Below are positions 5,172 to 5,980 of a DNA stretch of 5,980 nt, piece after piece. How positions within the stretch are numbered: position 1 is the first letter of the stretch; each line of letters begins with the position of its first letter. The stretch is taken from the NCBI GenBank assembly GCA_014360105.1, contig JACIYD010000106.1:1-5980 (forward strand), given 5' to 3'. The position numbers were made by a program, and so were the translations under genes. The stretch comes from Clostridia bacterium. GTDB taxonomy: Bacteria; Bacillota; DSM-521; Neomoorellales; SLTJ01. The notes under the pieces were generated by a model. That model searched no databases and had not been told where the DNA came from. It worked only from the letters and a program-made list of their open reading frames with translations.

Positions 5172-5573
5172 ATGGCCGCCAGGGGCGAAACCAACTACCT
5201 CATCGACGTTGCCTTATTCATTACCGGACTGGTTTGTACGGGCACCGGTATTCTCTTGGATCTTAGACCTCATTTCTTCAGCGGCTGGTTCCCCATGCTG
5301 AAAGCGCTGCACGTGTGGATAGGCTATCTCGTGACGGCGGTGGTCGCGGTTCACCTGTTGATCCATGCCGGGTGGATCGCCGCCATGACGCGCGGCATCT
5401 TCCGCGAACGGGGCAAGGCCTGCGTCCTGGTGGCGGTAGTCCTGCTCTCGCTGGCGGTCTGCTACCTGGCGGCCTGTTTGGGCGCCAGACCGCAATCCCC
5501 GGGAGGACTCCAGAGGCGCGGCATGCCGGACCCGGACGGCGGGCGGCCGCCGTACCTGGAGGAGAGGCGCTGA
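5172..5573 (+). CDS. DUF4405 / flavinylation-associated cytochrome-like membrane protein
   Basis: This small integral membrane protein has 133 aa and three helices: about 9-29, 44-67 and 84-103. The first opens with NYLIDVALFITGLVCTGTG, as in PF14358 (DUF4405, described as a flavinylation-associated cytochrome). H47 in LKALHVWIGY and H61/H65 in VHLLIH are placed to bind haem b across the bilayer; H34 lies in the loop. The C-terminal 30 residues are polar, rich in Gly, Pro and Arg, and probably cytoplasmic. The ATG at 5172 is chosen because GGAGGTGA at 5157-5164 lies 7 bases upstream; an in-frame start at 5100 would add 24 residues without a ribosome binding site. The usual partners (FMN-binding or ApbE-dependent flavoproteins) are not in the window, so its redox role is inferred from the family. 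It looks intact in a region of broken genes. Confidence 0.75.
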   Translation: MAARGETNYLIDVALFITGLVCTGTGILLDLRPHFFSGWFPMLKALHVWIGYLVTAVVAVHLLIHAGWIAAMTRGIFRERGKACVLVAVVLLSLAVCYLAACLGARPQSPGGLQRRGMPDPDGGRPPYLEERR

Positions 5574-5799
5574 GAAGATACTCTACGGGTGCCTGTGGGA
5601 GAGGCCCCAGGACCGGCCTCGCAAGCCGTCTTTATGGCGTTTACGGGAACTAGCGTGACTTTCCTAGTAGAGCGTTCCCGAAGTTCCGTGTACCCAACAG
5701 AACAGACTATTGGTTGCCGCCATACCCCATTTTCGCTAAGCAATAGCCTGATACCACGTTTTGCCATTCTGCAAGGTTGTTTCTTGAACCGACTACTAG
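5574..5799. other. no confident gene; inverted repeats after the cytochrome-like gene
   Basis: Frames exist on both strands here, but none has a ribosome binding site or a recognisable family. Two inverted repeats are visible: GAGGCC-N8-GGCCTC at 5601-5620, which could end the transcript from 5172-5573, and CGGGAAC...GTTCCCG at 5644-5680 with a 23-base loop. Neither is followed by a clear T-run. The segment could be the non-coding end of a mobile element, since it borders the transposase fragment at 5800. Confidence 0.3.
5601..5620 (+). terminator. weak terminator-like hairpin after the cytochrome-like gene
   Basis: A 6-bp stem GAGGCC/GGCCTC with an 8-base loop lies 28 bases after the stop codon at 5573. 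Only a short TTT occurs about 10 bases further on, so termination by this hairpin is uncertain. Confidence 0.3.
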
Positions 5800-5980
5800 T
5801 TAGTGTACCCTGATCTTCTGGTTCGTGCAGTGATACATGGGGCTCCAACCGAGGAAGTGAGGGTTCTCCATGGTTTTGAAAGCGTCCTCGATAACAGCTT
5901 GGCCGCGATAGGCCTGGACAATATTGGTCTGCGCCGTGCTAGGGGTGGTGTTGCCCGCCGGCTGCAGTCGCGGGCAGAAA
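5800..5980 (-). mobile_element. IS1634-type transposase fragment, runs off the window edge
   Basis: On the - strand an open frame enters from the right edge and reads NIVQAYRGQAVIEDAFKTME followed by NPHFLGWSPMYHCTNQKIRVH, then stops at TAA 5800-5802. The stretch AYRGQ...EDAF...M...P...W.PM.H...QKIRVH is the conserved region around the last catalytic glutamate (in VIEDAF) of IS1634-family DDE transposases. In intact members this region continues with a hydrophobic helix and many more residues, so the gene is broken right after IRVH. About 59 codons are in the window; the N-terminal part, if present, lies beyond 5980. It is most likely inactive. Confidence 0.7.

Noticed and set aside
5644..5680. 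CGGGAAC...GTTCCCG as an intrinsic terminator
   Set aside because: The loop is 23 bases, the stem only 7 bp, and no T-run follows.
5589..5813. 74-aa + strand frame after the cytochrome-like gene
   Set aside because: It has no ribosome binding site and low protein-like character, and it crosses into the IS1634-type fragment boundary.
5462..5848. 128-aa - strand frame spanning the cytochrome tail and the transposase fragment
   Set aside because: It overlaps the transposase motif in another frame and the cytochrome-like gene on the opposite strand, and has no family match or ribosome binding site.

Overview
The window looks like a chromosomal accessory region of a GC-rich, probably anaerobic and possibly thermophilic Gram-positive bacterium (Clostridia or Peptococcia, in the manner of Moorella or Desulfotomaculum relatives). 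This is inferred from strong AGGAGG-type ribosome binding sites, GTG and TTG starts, a textbook sigma-A promoter and the protein families present. I could not run a search, so the taxonomic placement is tentative.

Left part (1-3382) is an intact metal/metalloid-type transport locus made of two convergent operons. On the + strand, one promoter with a palindrome over its -10 box drives a fused 349-aa permease (PF03773, ArsP/YraQ type), a 79-aa thioredoxin-like CxxC protein and a 137-aa Cys-rich DGC-domain protein. On the - strand, a PadR-type regulator with a Cys/His-rich N-terminus is followed by two half-size permeases of the same superfamily, joined by a GTGA overlap. The two operons meet at a GC-rich hairpin at 1927-1957. 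The padR-permease junction carries a perfect 11-bp inverted repeat that holds the padR stop codon and the next ribosome binding site in its loop and a TTG start at its stem, which suggests translational coupling.

Middle (3383-3720) is the divergent control region: a short palindrome, a longer inverted repeat with TTGACA in both orientations, and a doubtful small reading frame.

Right part (3720-5980) is largely gene debris. It holds a P-loop NTPase (THEP1-like) cut off after about 38 residues, about 160 bases of unassigned sequence with a leftward promoter-like motif, a dinB (DNA polymerase IV) remnant lacking its N-terminal half and carrying two frameshifts, a C-terminal piece of an IS4-type transposase with one frameshift, and at the right edge a piece of an IS1634-type transposase on the - strand. 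One apparently intact gene sits in this debris: a 133-aa three-helix membrane protein of the DUF4405/flavinylation-associated cytochrome type with a good ribosome binding site.

Working model: the left locus senses and exports (or imports) a thiol-reactive or metal-like solute. The full-length permease works with a redox/thiol relay (thioredoxin-like protein plus DGC protein), while the split permease is under PadR control. The substrate cannot be read from the sequence.
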